A stretch of DNA of 34,708 bases from Solirubrobacteraceae bacterium (GTDB lineage Bacteria; Actinomycetota; Thermoleophilia; Solirubrobacterales; Solirubrobacteraceae). The notes under the pieces are model-generated. The model worked only from the letters and a program-made list of their open reading frames with translations, searched no databases and was not told the origin of the DNA. The DNA is taken from positions 1 through 34,708 of the forward strand of contig JAEMQS010000035.1 of NCBI GenBank assembly GCA_016463765.1. Direction: 5' to 3'. The stretch's first letter is position 1. Each line of letters begins with the position of its first letter. Below, in pieces: positions 25,598-33,542 of the stretch. Position numbers and translations under genes: made by a program.

Positions 25598-26742
25598 CCG
25601 GCCGAATCCACGCGGTCGACGCCCTGCGCGGCGTCGCGCTGTTCGGCATCTGCATGGTCAACGCGTGGTACTACGCCGACCCGCTGGGCATCAGCGGCGC
25701 GGCGAGCGCCGTCATCGACACGACCGCCGGCGACGTCACGCGGTTCATCATCGGGCTGCTGTTCGAGGGGAAGTTCTACCCGCTGTTCGCGTTCCTCTTC
25801 GGCTACAGCTTCGCGCTCATGGGCGACGCCTCCGAACGGGCGGGCGCCCACCCGGCCACGCGGATGAAGCGGCGCCTGTGGGGCCTGTTCGTCATCGGCC
25901 TCGTCCACGGGCTCGTGCTGTGGCCGGGCGACATCCTCACGACCTACGCGATCCTCGGCTTCGTGCTGCTGACCTGGTGGCCGCGCCGGCCGGTCGTCGC
26001 CGCGGCGACGCTCATCGGCATCTCGACGCTGATGTGGTTCGTCCTCGGCGCGCTGTGGGACAGCGTCGACCTCGGCGAGGACGCCGCGCTCACGCTCGCC
26101 AACTACCAGGGGACACCCGGGACGGTGCTCGCCGAGCACGCCGGGACCTACCTGGGGATCGGGCTGACCGTGCTCATCGGGCAGGGCCCGACCGCGCTGG
26201 CGATGATGCTGCTCGGGCTCTACGCGGCCGAGCACGAGCTGCTCTCCGATCCGGCGGCGCACGCGCCGCTGCTGCGCCGCCTGGTGCGGGTCGGCCTACC
26301 GATCGGCCTCGCCGGGTCGCTCGTGTACGCCGTGGTCATGCAGACCGACGGCGGCGCGGGCGCCGACGCGCTGGCGTTCGGACTCCTCGCGCTGACCGGC
26401 CCGATTCTCACCGGTGCGTACATCGCGCTGCTGCTGCGCTGGTTCGCACGGCCAGGTGCCGGGGCGACGGCGCTGGGCTGGCTCGCGCCCGCCGGGCGGA
26501 TGGCGCTGACGAACTACGTCGGGCAGTCGCTCGTGCTGGCCGTGGTCTTCACCGCGTACGGGTTCGCGCTCGCGGGCGAGCTGTCCGCCCCCGCGGTGGC
26601 CGGCGTCGTGTGCGCGATCTTCCTCGTCGAGGTGCTGCTCAGCCAGTGGTGGCTGCGCCGGTTCGCGTTCGGTCCGCTGGAGTGGCTGCTGCGCGCGTGG
26701 ACGCGTCGGGAGCGGCCGCCATGGCGCTGGACGGTCACGTAG
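25594..26742 (+). CDS. DUF418/YeiB family membrane protein
   Basis: 382 residues with about nine or ten hydrophobic segments. The N-terminal RIHAVDALRGVALFGICMVNAWYY and later FPLFAFLFGYSFA-type segment (KFYPLFAFLFGYSFALMG) are the YeiB/DUF418 signature, related to membrane acyltransferases such as heparan-alpha-glucosaminide N-acetyltransferase. The C-terminal DUF418 part has GRMALTNYVGQSL. A role in acyl transfer from acyl-CoA across the membrane would connect to the acetyl-CoA-forming complex but is inference. GTG start overlaps the pdhB stop (GTGA). Its last 8 nt overlap the convergent HxlR gene. Confidence 0.85.
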   Translation: MTGRIHAVDALRGVALFGICMVNAWYYADPLGISGAASAVIDTTAGDVTRFIIGLLFEGKFYPLFAFLFGYSFALMGDASERAGAHPATRMKRRLWGLFVIGLVHGLVLWPGDILTTYAILGFVLLTWWPRRPVVAAATLIGISTLMWFVLGALWDSVDLGEDAALTLANYQGTPGTVLAEHAGTYLGIGLTVLIGQGPTALAMMLLGLYAAEHELLSDPAAHAPLLRRLVRVGLPIGLAGSLVYAVVMQTDGGAGADALAFGLLALTGPILTGAYIALLLRWFARPGAGATALGWLAPAGRMALTNYVGQSLVLAVVFTAYGFALAGELSAPAVAGVVCAIFLVEVLLSQWWLRRFAFGPLEWLLRAWTRRERPPWRWTVT

Positions 26743-27424
26743 TAGCGGCGAGCGCCGCGGCGAACGCCGCGACCGTCCCGCTGCCGCCCCACGCGGCGAC
26801 CATCCGCTCCAGCTCCAGCGGCCCGTCCACCTGCATGCGCCCGGCGGCCATCGCGTCGCCCAGGCTCATCTCGCCGAGCTGCCAGCGCACGAGCGTCTCC
26901 GCGGCGGACCGGACGACGATGTCGTCACGGTCGGTCGGCGGCCGGCGGCACACCTCGACGTGCGGCTTCTCCAGCAGGAGCCAGTAGCTCTCCCGCTGGG
27001 GCGACGTGACGTCGAAGCGCACGACGGTCCGCTCGTCGGGAAGGGTCGTGCGGTCGAGCTTGCGGCTCAGTCCCCACATGACCTTCGTCGCGTCGAAGTG
27101 CTCGGGCGACAGTTCAATCCAGCGCTCGCCCCACGAGCCCAGCGCGGCGCAGACCGGCGCGAGCTCGTACCCGGCCTCGGTCAGGCCGTAGACGACCCGG
27201 CCGCTGTCGGACTCCCGGCGCTCGACGACGCCGTGATGCTCGAGGAGCCGCAGCCGCTGCGTGAGCAGCGTGCGCGAGATCCCGGGCGCGCCCTCGCGCA
27301 GCTCGGAGAACGTCTCGCAGCCGAGGAGCAGGTTGCGCACGATGAGGGGTGTCCACCGGGTCGCGATGATCTCGGCGGCGCGAGACAGCGGGCAGTAGTC
27401 GCGGTAGCCGTCCATGCGCTCCAT
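26735..27424 (-). CDS. HxlR-family regulator with C-terminal ligand domain
   Basis: 229 residues. The N-terminal winged helix is HxlR-type: CPLSRAAEIIATRWTPLIVRNLLLGCETFSELREGAPGISRTLLTQRLRLLEHHGVVERR. A C-terminal SCP2-like region (about 130-225) may bind a small or lipidic ligand. ATG at 27424 chosen because GAGGGA (27431-27436) lies 6 nt upstream; a further in-frame ATG at 27457 would place an inverted repeat inside the gene. It is divergent from a SAM methyltransferase gene, which it probably controls. Confidence 0.87.
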   Translation of the reverse strand: MERMDGYRDYCPLSRAAEIIATRWTPLIVRNLLLGCETFSELREGAPGISRTLLTQRLRLLEHHGVVERRESDSGRVVYGLTEAGYELAPVCAALGSWGERWIELSPEHFDATKVMWGLSRKLDRTTLPDERTVVRFDVTSPQRESYWLLLEKPHVEVCRRPPTDRDDIVVRSAAETLVRWQLGEMSLGDAMAAGRMQVDGPLELERMVAAWGGSGTVAAFAAALAATT

Positions 27425-27450
27425 GGTCACTCCCTCGCGCGCGCAAGGCA

Positions 27451-27467
27451 AGTCCATCTTGTGGACT
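27451..27467. promoter_or_regulatory. Inverted repeat, candidate HxlR operator
   Basis: AGTCCA and TGGACT form a perfect 6-bp inverted repeat with spacer TCTTG, in the gap between the divergent HxlR and methyltransferase genes. The size and place fit a dimeric winged-helix regulator site. Confidence 0.55.
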
Positions 27468-27523
27468 GGATCGAAGCGTGATCGACGCGCACGATGCGCA
27501 GGTCAACGATCAGGAGGCACCCC

Positions 27524-28351
27524 GTGTCCACCGCCACCACCACCCCGCCCGCCGTCGTCGCGCTCAAGGACCAGCATCGCGCGACCTGGGCCGACGGCAA
27601 CTACGCCGCCGTCGCCGAGCACATCATCGAGGCCCCCGCCGCGGCGATCACCGGCGCGGTCGACGTTCGCGGCCGTGACCTGCTCGACGTCGCGACCGGC
27701 ACCGGCAACCTCGCACTCGCCGCCGCACGCGCCGGCGCCCGCGTCACCGGCCTGGACCTCGTCCCGGAGCTGCTCGACGTCGCTCGTACACGAGCGCGCG
27801 CGGACGGACTGGAGATCGCCTGGACCACGGGGGACGCCGAAGCGCTCCCCTATGACAACGGGCAGTTCGACGTCGTCACCTCGGTCTTCGGCGTGCAGTT
27901 CGCGCCGCGCGCGGAGATCGTCGCGTCCGAGCTGCGCCGCGTGTGCCGCCCGGACGGCCGCATCGCACTCGTGAACTGGACGGCCGACGGCCTCATCGGC
28001 CGGCTCTTCAGCGTCATGGGCCGGTACATGCCGAAGCCGCCGGAGTTCGTCACCCCGCCGCCGCGCTGGGGCGAAGAGGCGTTCCTGCGTGAGCTGTTCG
28101 CCGGTGACGAGGTCCAGATCACCCGCGGCGCGAACCCGTTCCGGTTCCCCGACCTCGAGTCGTACATGACGTTCTTCGAGGAGAACTACGGGCCGACGAA
28201 GCGCGCCAAGGAGCGCCTGACGGCCGAGGGCCGCTGGGACGACCTGCGCGCAGAACTCGCCGAGCTCTACACCGAGCTGAACCAGGCGACGGACGGGACG
28301 CTGCACATCGAGAGCGACTTCTTCCTCGTCTCGGTGACGCCGGCCGGCTGA
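27524..28351 (+). CDS. Class I SAM-dependent methyltransferase
   Basis: 275 residues. SAM motif I is DVATGTGNLALAAA; motif II-like GLDLVPELLDVAR; then DAEALPYDNGQFDVVTSVFGVQFAP and LRRVCRPDGRIALVNW, as in UbiE/COQ5-type small-molecule methyltransferases. Substrate unknown. GTG at 27524 is supported by AGGAGG (27512-27517), 6 nt upstream. Divergent from the HxlR regulator. Confidence 0.87.
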   Translation: MSTATTTPPAVVALKDQHRATWADGNYAAVAEHIIEAPAAAITGAVDVRGRDLLDVATGTGNLALAAARAGARVTGLDLVPELLDVARTRARADGLEIAWTTGDAEALPYDNGQFDVVTSVFGVQFAPRAEIVASELRRVCRPDGRIALVNWTADGLIGRLFSVMGRYMPKPPEFVTPPPRWGEEAFLRELFAGDEVQITRGANPFRFPDLESYMTFFEENYGPTKRAKERLTAEGRWDDLRAELAELYTELNQATDGTLHIESDFFLVSVTPAG

Positions 28352-28358
28352 GCCGGCC
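28342..28358 (+). repeat. Hairpin spanning the methyltransferase stop codon
   Basis: GGCCGGC and GCCGGCC form a perfect 7-bp stem around the TGA stop. Confidence 0.45.
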
Positions 28359-28366
28359 CCTGCACG

Positions 28367-28397
28367 GCGGCGGGGCGGGATGCCGTCCCGCCGCCGC
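28367..28397. terminator. GC-rich hairpin between convergent methyltransferase and lipase genes
   Basis: A 12-bp stem with a 2-nt G bulge (closing CGGGA/TCCCG, loop TGCCG) lies 15 nt past the methyltransferase stop and 65 nt beyond the lipase stop. Together with the hairpin over the stop it is the likely terminator for the methyltransferase. No T-run. Confidence 0.5.
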
Positions 28398-28462
28398 GAG
28401 CAACTGGATGTGGCGGCTCCAGGCCGAGAACAGCGACCCGAGGATCGCGCGCACGACGGCGA

Positions 28463-29647
28463 CTACGCGCTCGGCGCGCATGTCCCCGCCTCGGCGTCTC
28501 CGCGCAGCCGGGCGTCCAGCCACCGCACGGTTCCCGGAATGGCCACGAGGAAGCCGAGCGCGTGCTCGGTCCCCCGCAGCGGCCGCCAGCGCACGGTTGC
28601 GCCGAGCGCGCAGTAGCGGTCCTTCGCCTCCTCGGCCTGCTTGAACGGCAGGCCCTGGTCGGCGCGCGAGTGGTAGAGGTACAGCGGCATCGGCGGGCGG
28701 CGTTGCGCGGCCCGGTTCTCGGCGAAGCGCCGCTGCCAGACGGGGTCGGTCAGCGGACTGCGGACCGTGAGGCTCGACAGCCGGCTGAACGCCCGGCGGC
28801 TGGTGACGATGTCGAGCAGGCAGTCGCGACGCACCTCCTCGAGCGCGGCGCGGCCCCGGGGCGTGAGCATCCCGTCGAGTTCGATCTCGGGGTACGCGGC
28901 CTCGTAGGACACGGCCACCGCGCTGAAGAGCTGCGAGAACCAGCCGCCGTCGAGGAAGCGGGCGATCGCGTTGAAGTCCGCCGGCAGCCCGCCGGCCGCC
29001 ACGCCCGCGAGCGGCACGTCCGGCGCGTAGGACGGCTGCAGCTCGGCCGTGAACATCGCGGCGTGCCCTCCCTGGGAGTAGCCCGACACCGCCGCGCGTG
29101 CGCCCGGGTCGATCCCCGTGTCCGGGAGCCGGCGCGCCGCGCGCATGACGTCGAGCACCGCGTGGGCCTCCGAGGCGCCGACGACGTAGCGGTGATCCCC
29201 GGGCGTCCCGAGTCCCTCGTAGTCGGTGACCGCGAGCGCGTACCCGCGCTGGAGGAGCGGCAGCATGAGCGGGGTCTCCGACGACGCGCTGGTCGGCAGC
29301 GTCCGCGACGGCGCGCAGCGGTCGTCCATGCCGGGGAACCCCGGCGCGATCCCGATCAACGGCGCTCCGGGCCGCAGCCGCCGGGGCGTGATGACCACGC
29401 CGGACACGGCGGTCGGCTCACCGGTGGCGGTCGTCGACCGGTAGAGGACCCGCCACGCGCGGGCACCGGGGAGAGACGCCATCCGCAACGGTTCAGTGCG
29501 GATGACGTCCCCCGGTGCTCCTGAGGGGAGCGGATCAGGCGGGACATAGAAGGCGCTGTCGGCCGCGTTCGCGGGCACGATGGGGGTACAAGCCGCTGCC
29601 ACCAGCGCAACGACGATTCGGCCTCGAGCCGTGGCCATCCAGCGCAT
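28463..29647 (-). CDS. Secretory lipase (LIP family)
   Basis: 394 residues. An N-terminal signal (about 1-28, ends PANA) and the secretory-lipase (PF03583-like) fold: the serine elbow GYSQGGHA (S191), catalytic Asp in YHSRADQGLP, His in GTEHALG. ALAVTDYEGLGTPG is a typical family phrase. It would hydrolyse fatty esters outside the cell. The ATG at 29647 has GGAGGAAGGG upstream on the minus strand; an alternative ATG is three codons inside. The TetR gene lies upstream on the same strand, 112 nt away. Confidence 0.87.
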   Translation of the reverse strand: MRWMATARGRIVVALVAAACTPIVPANAADSAFYVPPDPLPSGAPGDVIRTEPLRMASLPGARAWRVLYRSTTATGEPTAVSGVVITPRRLRPGAPLIGIAPGFPGMDDRCAPSRTLPTSASSETPLMLPLLQRGYALAVTDYEGLGTPGDHRYVVGASEAHAVLDVMRAARRLPDTGIDPGARAAVSGYSQGGHAAMFTAELQPSYAPDVPLAGVAAGGLPADFNAIARFLDGGWFSQLFSAVAVSYEAAYPEIELDGMLTPRGRAALEEVRRDCLLDIVTSRRAFSRLSSLTVRSPLTDPVWQRRFAENRAAQRRPPMPLYLYHSRADQGLPFKQAEEAKDRYCALGATVRWRPLRGTEHALGFLVAIPGTVRWLDARLRGDAEAGTCAPSA

Positions 29648-29759
29648 CCGTTCCCTTCCTCCGTAACAAGCGCCGCCCGGGACTTGGGGAAGGGCGACAC
29701 TCAGATGACGGACGTTATCCCAAGAACGGCCGAAATGCGAGAATGCGGTTCAGGCAGTC

Positions 29760-30368
29760 TCAACCGGAGAGGCGGCCGGCGCCGCGGAACACCCAGATGA
29801 GCGCGTCCTCCACGACCTCGATGGGGACGCCCTCCGGGTCAGCGAGGTGGTGGATGGCCAGGCCGTGGGCCATGGCGTACGCCGCCATCGCGACCTCCTC
29901 GCCGGGCGCGGCGTCGTCTCTCGTCGCGGGTGTCATCGCGGCGAGCATCGCCAGGCCGGCTCGCGTCTGCGCCATCCGCTCGGCGAAGCGCTTGCGCAGC
30001 TCGGGGTCCCGGCGCGAGTAGCTCCAGAACTCGAGGATCAGCACGACCGCCTCCGGGTGCTCGTGCACAACGTCGATCCACAGGCGCGCAACCTGGCGCA
30101 GCCGGCCTTCGTCGGTGTCCTCCAGGTTGATCGCCTCGCGCCGGCGCTCCGCCTCCCCGCCCATGGCGCGCTCCATCAGCGCGAGGAACAGCTCTTCCTT
30201 GCCGGAGAAGTTCGAGTAGACGGCGCCCGTGGTGAAGCCCGCCTCCTTGGCGATCTCGGGGACGGACACGGCGTCGTAGCCACGGGCGGCGAAACAGGTC
30301 TCGGCGGCGTCGAGCAGCGCGGCACGGGTCTCCTGCTGGCGCTGCTGGCGCTTGGTCATCTCGGGCAT
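29760..30368 (-). CDS. TetR/AcrR-family transcriptional regulator
   Basis: 202 residues. N-terminal helix-turn-helix about 10-58: RAALLDAAETCFAARGYDAVSVPEIAKEAGFTTGAVYSNFSGKEELFLALM. The rest is the helical ligand-binding domain. ATG 30368; a TAGGGT box lies 9 nt upstream on the minus strand. It may control the downstream lipase gene or the divergent c-di-GMP gene; no convincing operator palindrome was found. Confidence 0.88.
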   Translation of the reverse strand: MPEMTKRQQRQQETRAALLDAAETCFAARGYDAVSVPEIAKEAGFTTGAVYSNFSGKEELFLALMERAMGGEAERRREAINLEDTDEGRLRQVARLWIDVVHEHPEAVVLILEFWSYSRRDPELRKRFAERMAQTRAGLAMLAAMTPATRDDAAPGEEVAMAAYAMAHGLAIHHLADPEGVPIEVVEDALIWVFRGAGRLSG

Positions 30369-30377
30369 GCGCTGCCG

Positions 30378-30383
30378 ACCCTA
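30378..30383 (-). promoter_or_regulatory. TAGGGT -10-like box of tetR-type gene
   Basis: Minus-strand TAGGGT ends 9 nt before the ATG at 30368; no Shine-Dalgarno is visible. Confidence 0.4.
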
Positions 30384-30479
30384 CCGGCGCGTCAGGCCGA
30401 ATAGCAGCACCCGCGGACGTGCCCGCACCGTCCGTCCACCCGCTCAAGAATTCCTCCACGCGGTCGATGCAGGGGGTGC

Positions 30480-32987
30480 ATGTCGGTCATTCGTCCACTC
30501 TGCGGTCCCATGACTGAAGGCGCCGGGACAATGGATGTCCAGATGCCTGTGCGCACGGATGCCAGCTTCGCCCAAGCCTTCGAGTACGCCCCCGTCGGCA
30601 TGGCGCTCGTCGACCTCGACGGGACGCTCATGCAGGTCAACCGCGCGTTCTGCGAGCTGCTCGGCCTACCCCGGGAACGCCTGCAGGGCAGGCCGTTCTA
30701 CGAGCTGGGCTACGACGGCGTGCAGGAGGACCTCGCCAACGCGCTGCGGATGCGCGACGGCGGCCTCGACCGCTTCCAGGCCGAACGGCGGTGGGAGCGC
30801 AGCAACGGCATGAGCGGCTGGGTGCTCGTCACCGGCAGCCTGGTCTGCGAGGACGGCGAGCCGCGGTACGCGGTCGCGCAGATTCTCGACATCAGCGAGC
30901 GCAAGCTCACCGAGGAGGCGCTGACCGCCAGCGAGCGCCGCTTCCGCACCCTCGCCACGCACTCCCCGCACGGCGTGTTCCTCATGAGCCCGCGCGGGAA
31001 GCTGCGGTGGTCCAACGCGGGCATGCAGCAGATCTTCGGGCTCTCGCTGGCCCACCAGCTCGGCGACGGCTGGACCGAGGCCATCCACCCCGACGACCGG
31101 GAGTCCATGCTGGCCCGGTCACGCGCGGCGCTGCGCCAGGCCGAGGAGCTCAGCCTCGAGTTCCGGGTGCTGCGCGCCGACGGCACGGTCCGCTGGGTCG
31201 ACGTCACCACCGGTCCGGTCCGCGACCGCGAGGGCGCCATCACCGCGTGGGTCGGCTCCATGGAGGACGTGACGTCCGAGCGCGAGGCCCGCCAGGCGCT
31301 CGCCACCCGCGAGGCCGAGTTCCGGATGCTCGCCGAGCACTCCAGCGACTTCCTCTCCCGCCACGCGCCGGACGGGACGTACCGCTACGCGTCGCCCGCG
31401 TGCCAGACGCTGCTCGGCATCGCGCCGAAGGATCTCCTCGACCGGACGCCGTTCGAACTCGTCCACGAGCAGGACTTCTCGCTGCTCGGGGACGCCTTCA
31501 CCAAGGCCCAGGCGGGCGGGCGCGCGACCGCCTCCTACCGGATGAAGTGCGGTGACGGCGAGCTGCGCTGGTTCGAGTCGACGCTACGCGGTGTCGCCGC
31601 CGAGGGGAGTTCGACCCCCACCGAGATCGTCGCCGTCACGCGCGACATCAGCACCCGCAAGGAAGCCGAGCTCGAGCTCACGCGCCTGGCGATGCGCGAC
31701 GCGCTCACCGGCCTGCCGAACCGCATCCTGTTCAGCGACCGGCTCGACCTGGCGCTGCGCCGGTCGCACCGCCGCAAGCCGGCGTCGATCGCCGTGTACT
31801 TCCTCGACCTGGACCGCTTCAAGCTGGTCAACGACTCCCTCGGCCACGCGGTGGGCGACCGGCTCCTCTGCGAGGTCGCCCGGCGCCTGCAGGGCGTGCT
31901 GCGCCCCGGTGACACCGTCGCCCGGTTCGGCGGCGACGAGTTCACGATCCTCTGCGAGGACGTCGTCGGCGAACTCGAGGCTGTCGCGATCGCCCAGCGG
32001 ATCGTCGAGGTCTTCCTGGAGCCGTTCACCCTGGAGGGCGCCGACGAGCTGTTCGTCAACACGAGCGTCGGCATCGCGCTCTCCGGCGGCCGCGACGACA
32101 GCGCCGACGGCCTCCTGCGCGACGCCGACGCGGCGATGTACCGCGCCAAGGAGCTCGGCCGCGGGCGGTTCGAGCTGTTCGACGCCGCCATGCGCGCGCA
32201 CGCCCGGGAGCGGCTGGGCCTGGAGAACGCGCTGCGCCGCGCCGCCGAGCGGGGCGAGCTGCGACTGCACTACCAGCCCATGGCCGCGATCGGCACGGGC
32301 GAGATCGTCGCGTTCGAGGCGCTCGCCCGGTGGGAGCACGCGGAGCGCGGGATGCTGTGCCCCGACACCTTCATCCCGCTCGCCGAGGACACCGGCATGA
32401 TCGTGCCCGTCGGCGCGTGGGTCCTGCGCGAGGCGTGCATCGAAGCCGCCCGGTGGCGGGCCCGCGGGTACGACCAGATCACGGTGTCGGTGAATATCTC
32501 GCCGCGCCAGCTCGCCCAGCCCGACATCGTCGGGACGGTGTTCGACGCGCTGCACGAGTCGGGCCTGCCCGGCGACGCGCTGTGGCTGGAGCTGACCGAG
32601 ACCGCCGTGATGAGCGCCGGTCCGGAGATCAGCGCGCGGCTGACCGAGCTCAAGGCGCTGGGCGTGCGCCTCGCCATCGACGACTTCGGCGCCGGCTACA
32701 CGTCGCTCTCGCACCTGCGCCGGTTCCCCATCGACGTGCTGAAGCTGGACAAGGCGTTCGTCCAGGGCCTCGGCCGCGAGAAGCGCGACGCGTCGATCGC
32801 CGAGGCCGTGATCGGGCTCGCCCACGCCCTCGGGATGACGACCGTCGCCGAGGGCATCGAGACCCCCGAGCAGCTGCAGGCGCTCGCCGAGCTGGGCTGC
32901 GACCTCGGCCAGGGCTGGCTCTTCGCCCGCGCGGCGCCGCCGCAGGACGCGGCGGCGCTCATGGGCGAGCGGCTGCTGCCCGCGTAG
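30480..32987 (+). CDS. Soluble triple-PAS GGDEF-EAL protein
   Basis: 835 residues with no membrane helix. Three PAS domains (about 20-135, 150-270, 275-400), each followed by a PAC-like strand (ILDISERKLTEEAL, MEDVTSEREARQAL, TRDISTRKEAELEL), then GGDEF (about 405-560) and EAL (about 575-825). GGDEF is intact at 484-488, with the inhibitory site RPGD at 475-478 exactly five residues before it. EAL is intact (E613, EALAR) with VNISPRQLAQ, ELTET, DDFGAGYTSL, KLDKAF and AEGIET. Both synthesis and breakdown of c-di-GMP are possible. The ATG at 30480 has AGGGGG nearby; shorter starts at 30510 or 30531 cannot be excluded. Confidence 0.92.
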   Translation: MSVIRPLCGPMTEGAGTMDVQMPVRTDASFAQAFEYAPVGMALVDLDGTLMQVNRAFCELLGLPRERLQGRPFYELGYDGVQEDLANALRMRDGGLDRFQAERRWERSNGMSGWVLVTGSLVCEDGEPRYAVAQILDISERKLTEEALTASERRFRTLATHSPHGVFLMSPRGKLRWSNAGMQQIFGLSLAHQLGDGWTEAIHPDDRESMLARSRAALRQAEELSLEFRVLRADGTVRWVDVTTGPVRDREGAITAWVGSMEDVTSEREARQALATREAEFRMLAEHSSDFLSRHAPDGTYRYASPACQTLLGIAPKDLLDRTPFELVHEQDFSLLGDAFTKAQAGGRATASYRMKCGDGELRWFESTLRGVAAEGSSTPTEIVAVTRDISTRKEAELELTRLAMRDALTGLPNRILFSDRLDLALRRSHRRKPASIAVYFLDLDRFKLVNDSLGHAVGDRLLCEVARRLQGVLRPGDTVARFGGDEFTILCEDVVGELEAVAIAQRIVEVFLEPFTLEGADELFVNTSVGIALSGGRDDSADGLLRDADAAMYRAKELGRGRFELFDAAMRAHARERLGLENALRRAAERGELRLHYQPMAAIGTGEIVAFEALARWEHAERGMLCPDTFIPLAEDTGMIVPVGAWVLREACIEAARWRARGYDQITVSVNISPRQLAQPDIVGTVFDALHESGLPGDALWLELTETAVMSAGPEISARLTELKALGVRLAIDDFGAGYTSLSHLRRFPIDVLKLDKAFVQGLGREKRDASIAEAVIGLAHALGMTTVAEGIETPEQLQALAELGCDLGQGWLFARAAPPQDAAALMGERLLPA

Positions 32988-32990
32988 CGG

Positions 32991-33449
32991 CTACCAGACC
33001 AGACGGATCCGGGCCTCCGCGGGGTTGATGTCGCCGAACGGCAGCGGGTACCGCACCTGATCGGGACGGTCCGGAAGGACGGCGATCGTGACCAACGTCT
33101 TGGTCTTCAACAGCCCATCGAGGAGTGAGAGCCGGCCGGCCACCTGGCTGAGCGGCAGGACCCGCGGGGTGGAGGTCGCCGTCTGGGGCGTCGTCCGGCA
33201 GCGCTCGCCGCCGATCGTGTCGACGCACATCCGCACCCGGACGCTCGCGTTCGGCTCGGCGGTGGTGACGGTGAACGCCACCTTCGGGTCAGAGACCTTC
33301 CCGGTACTGAGCCGCGCGGTGATCCGTTCGACCGACGCGAGTGCCGCCGTGCCGGCGTAGTTCGGCGGGATGGCCGAGCCGGCGTGCGCGACGGACGGGA
33401 CAGCCGTGGCCACGACGGCGGTGAGCAGAGCTAGACAGATAATCCGCAT
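32991..33449 (-). CDS. Small secreted protein, function unknown
   Basis: 152 residues. Signal peptide about 1-23 (ends VAHA). The mature part is beta-rich with two cysteines (RMCVDTIGGERCRT) that probably form a disulfide, suggesting a single Ig-like domain. No family recognised. A TACGTT box lies 6 nt upstream of the ATG on the minus strand, without a Shine-Dalgarno. The stop is 3 nt from that of the convergent c-di-GMP gene. Confidence 0.72.
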   Translation of the reverse strand: MRIICLALLTAVVATAVPSVAHAGSAIPPNYAGTAALASVERITARLSTGKVSDPKVAFTVTTAEPNASVRVRMCVDTIGGERCRTTPQTATSTPRVLPLSQVAGRLSLLDGLLKTKTLVTIAVLPDRPDQVRYPLPFGDINPAEARIRLVW

Positions 33450-33455
33450 GACCCG

Positions 33456-33461
33456 AACGTA
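33456..33461 (-). promoter_or_regulatory. TACGTT -10-like box of small secreted protein
   Basis: Minus-strand TACGTT ends 6 nt before the ATG at 33449. Confidence 0.45.
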
Positions 33462-33529
33462 CGCCGGATCGCCCGGTCCGGCCAGTGAATGCCGTTCAGA
33501 GTTCGGCGTGGCGCCCGGGCCCCGGCCGG

Positions 33530-33535
33530 TACGCT
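33530..33535 (+). promoter_or_regulatory. TACGCT -10-like box of E2 gene
   Basis: TACGCT ends 7 nt before the GTG at 33543 with no Shine-Dalgarno. The flanking GG makes it identical to the box before the E1-alpha gene. Confidence 0.5.
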
Positions 33536-33542
33536 GGTCCTC

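Noticed and set aside
29700..29759. TetR operator candidate around GGACGTTATCC
   Set aside because: Only three outer base pairs are symmetric, which is too weak to support a site.
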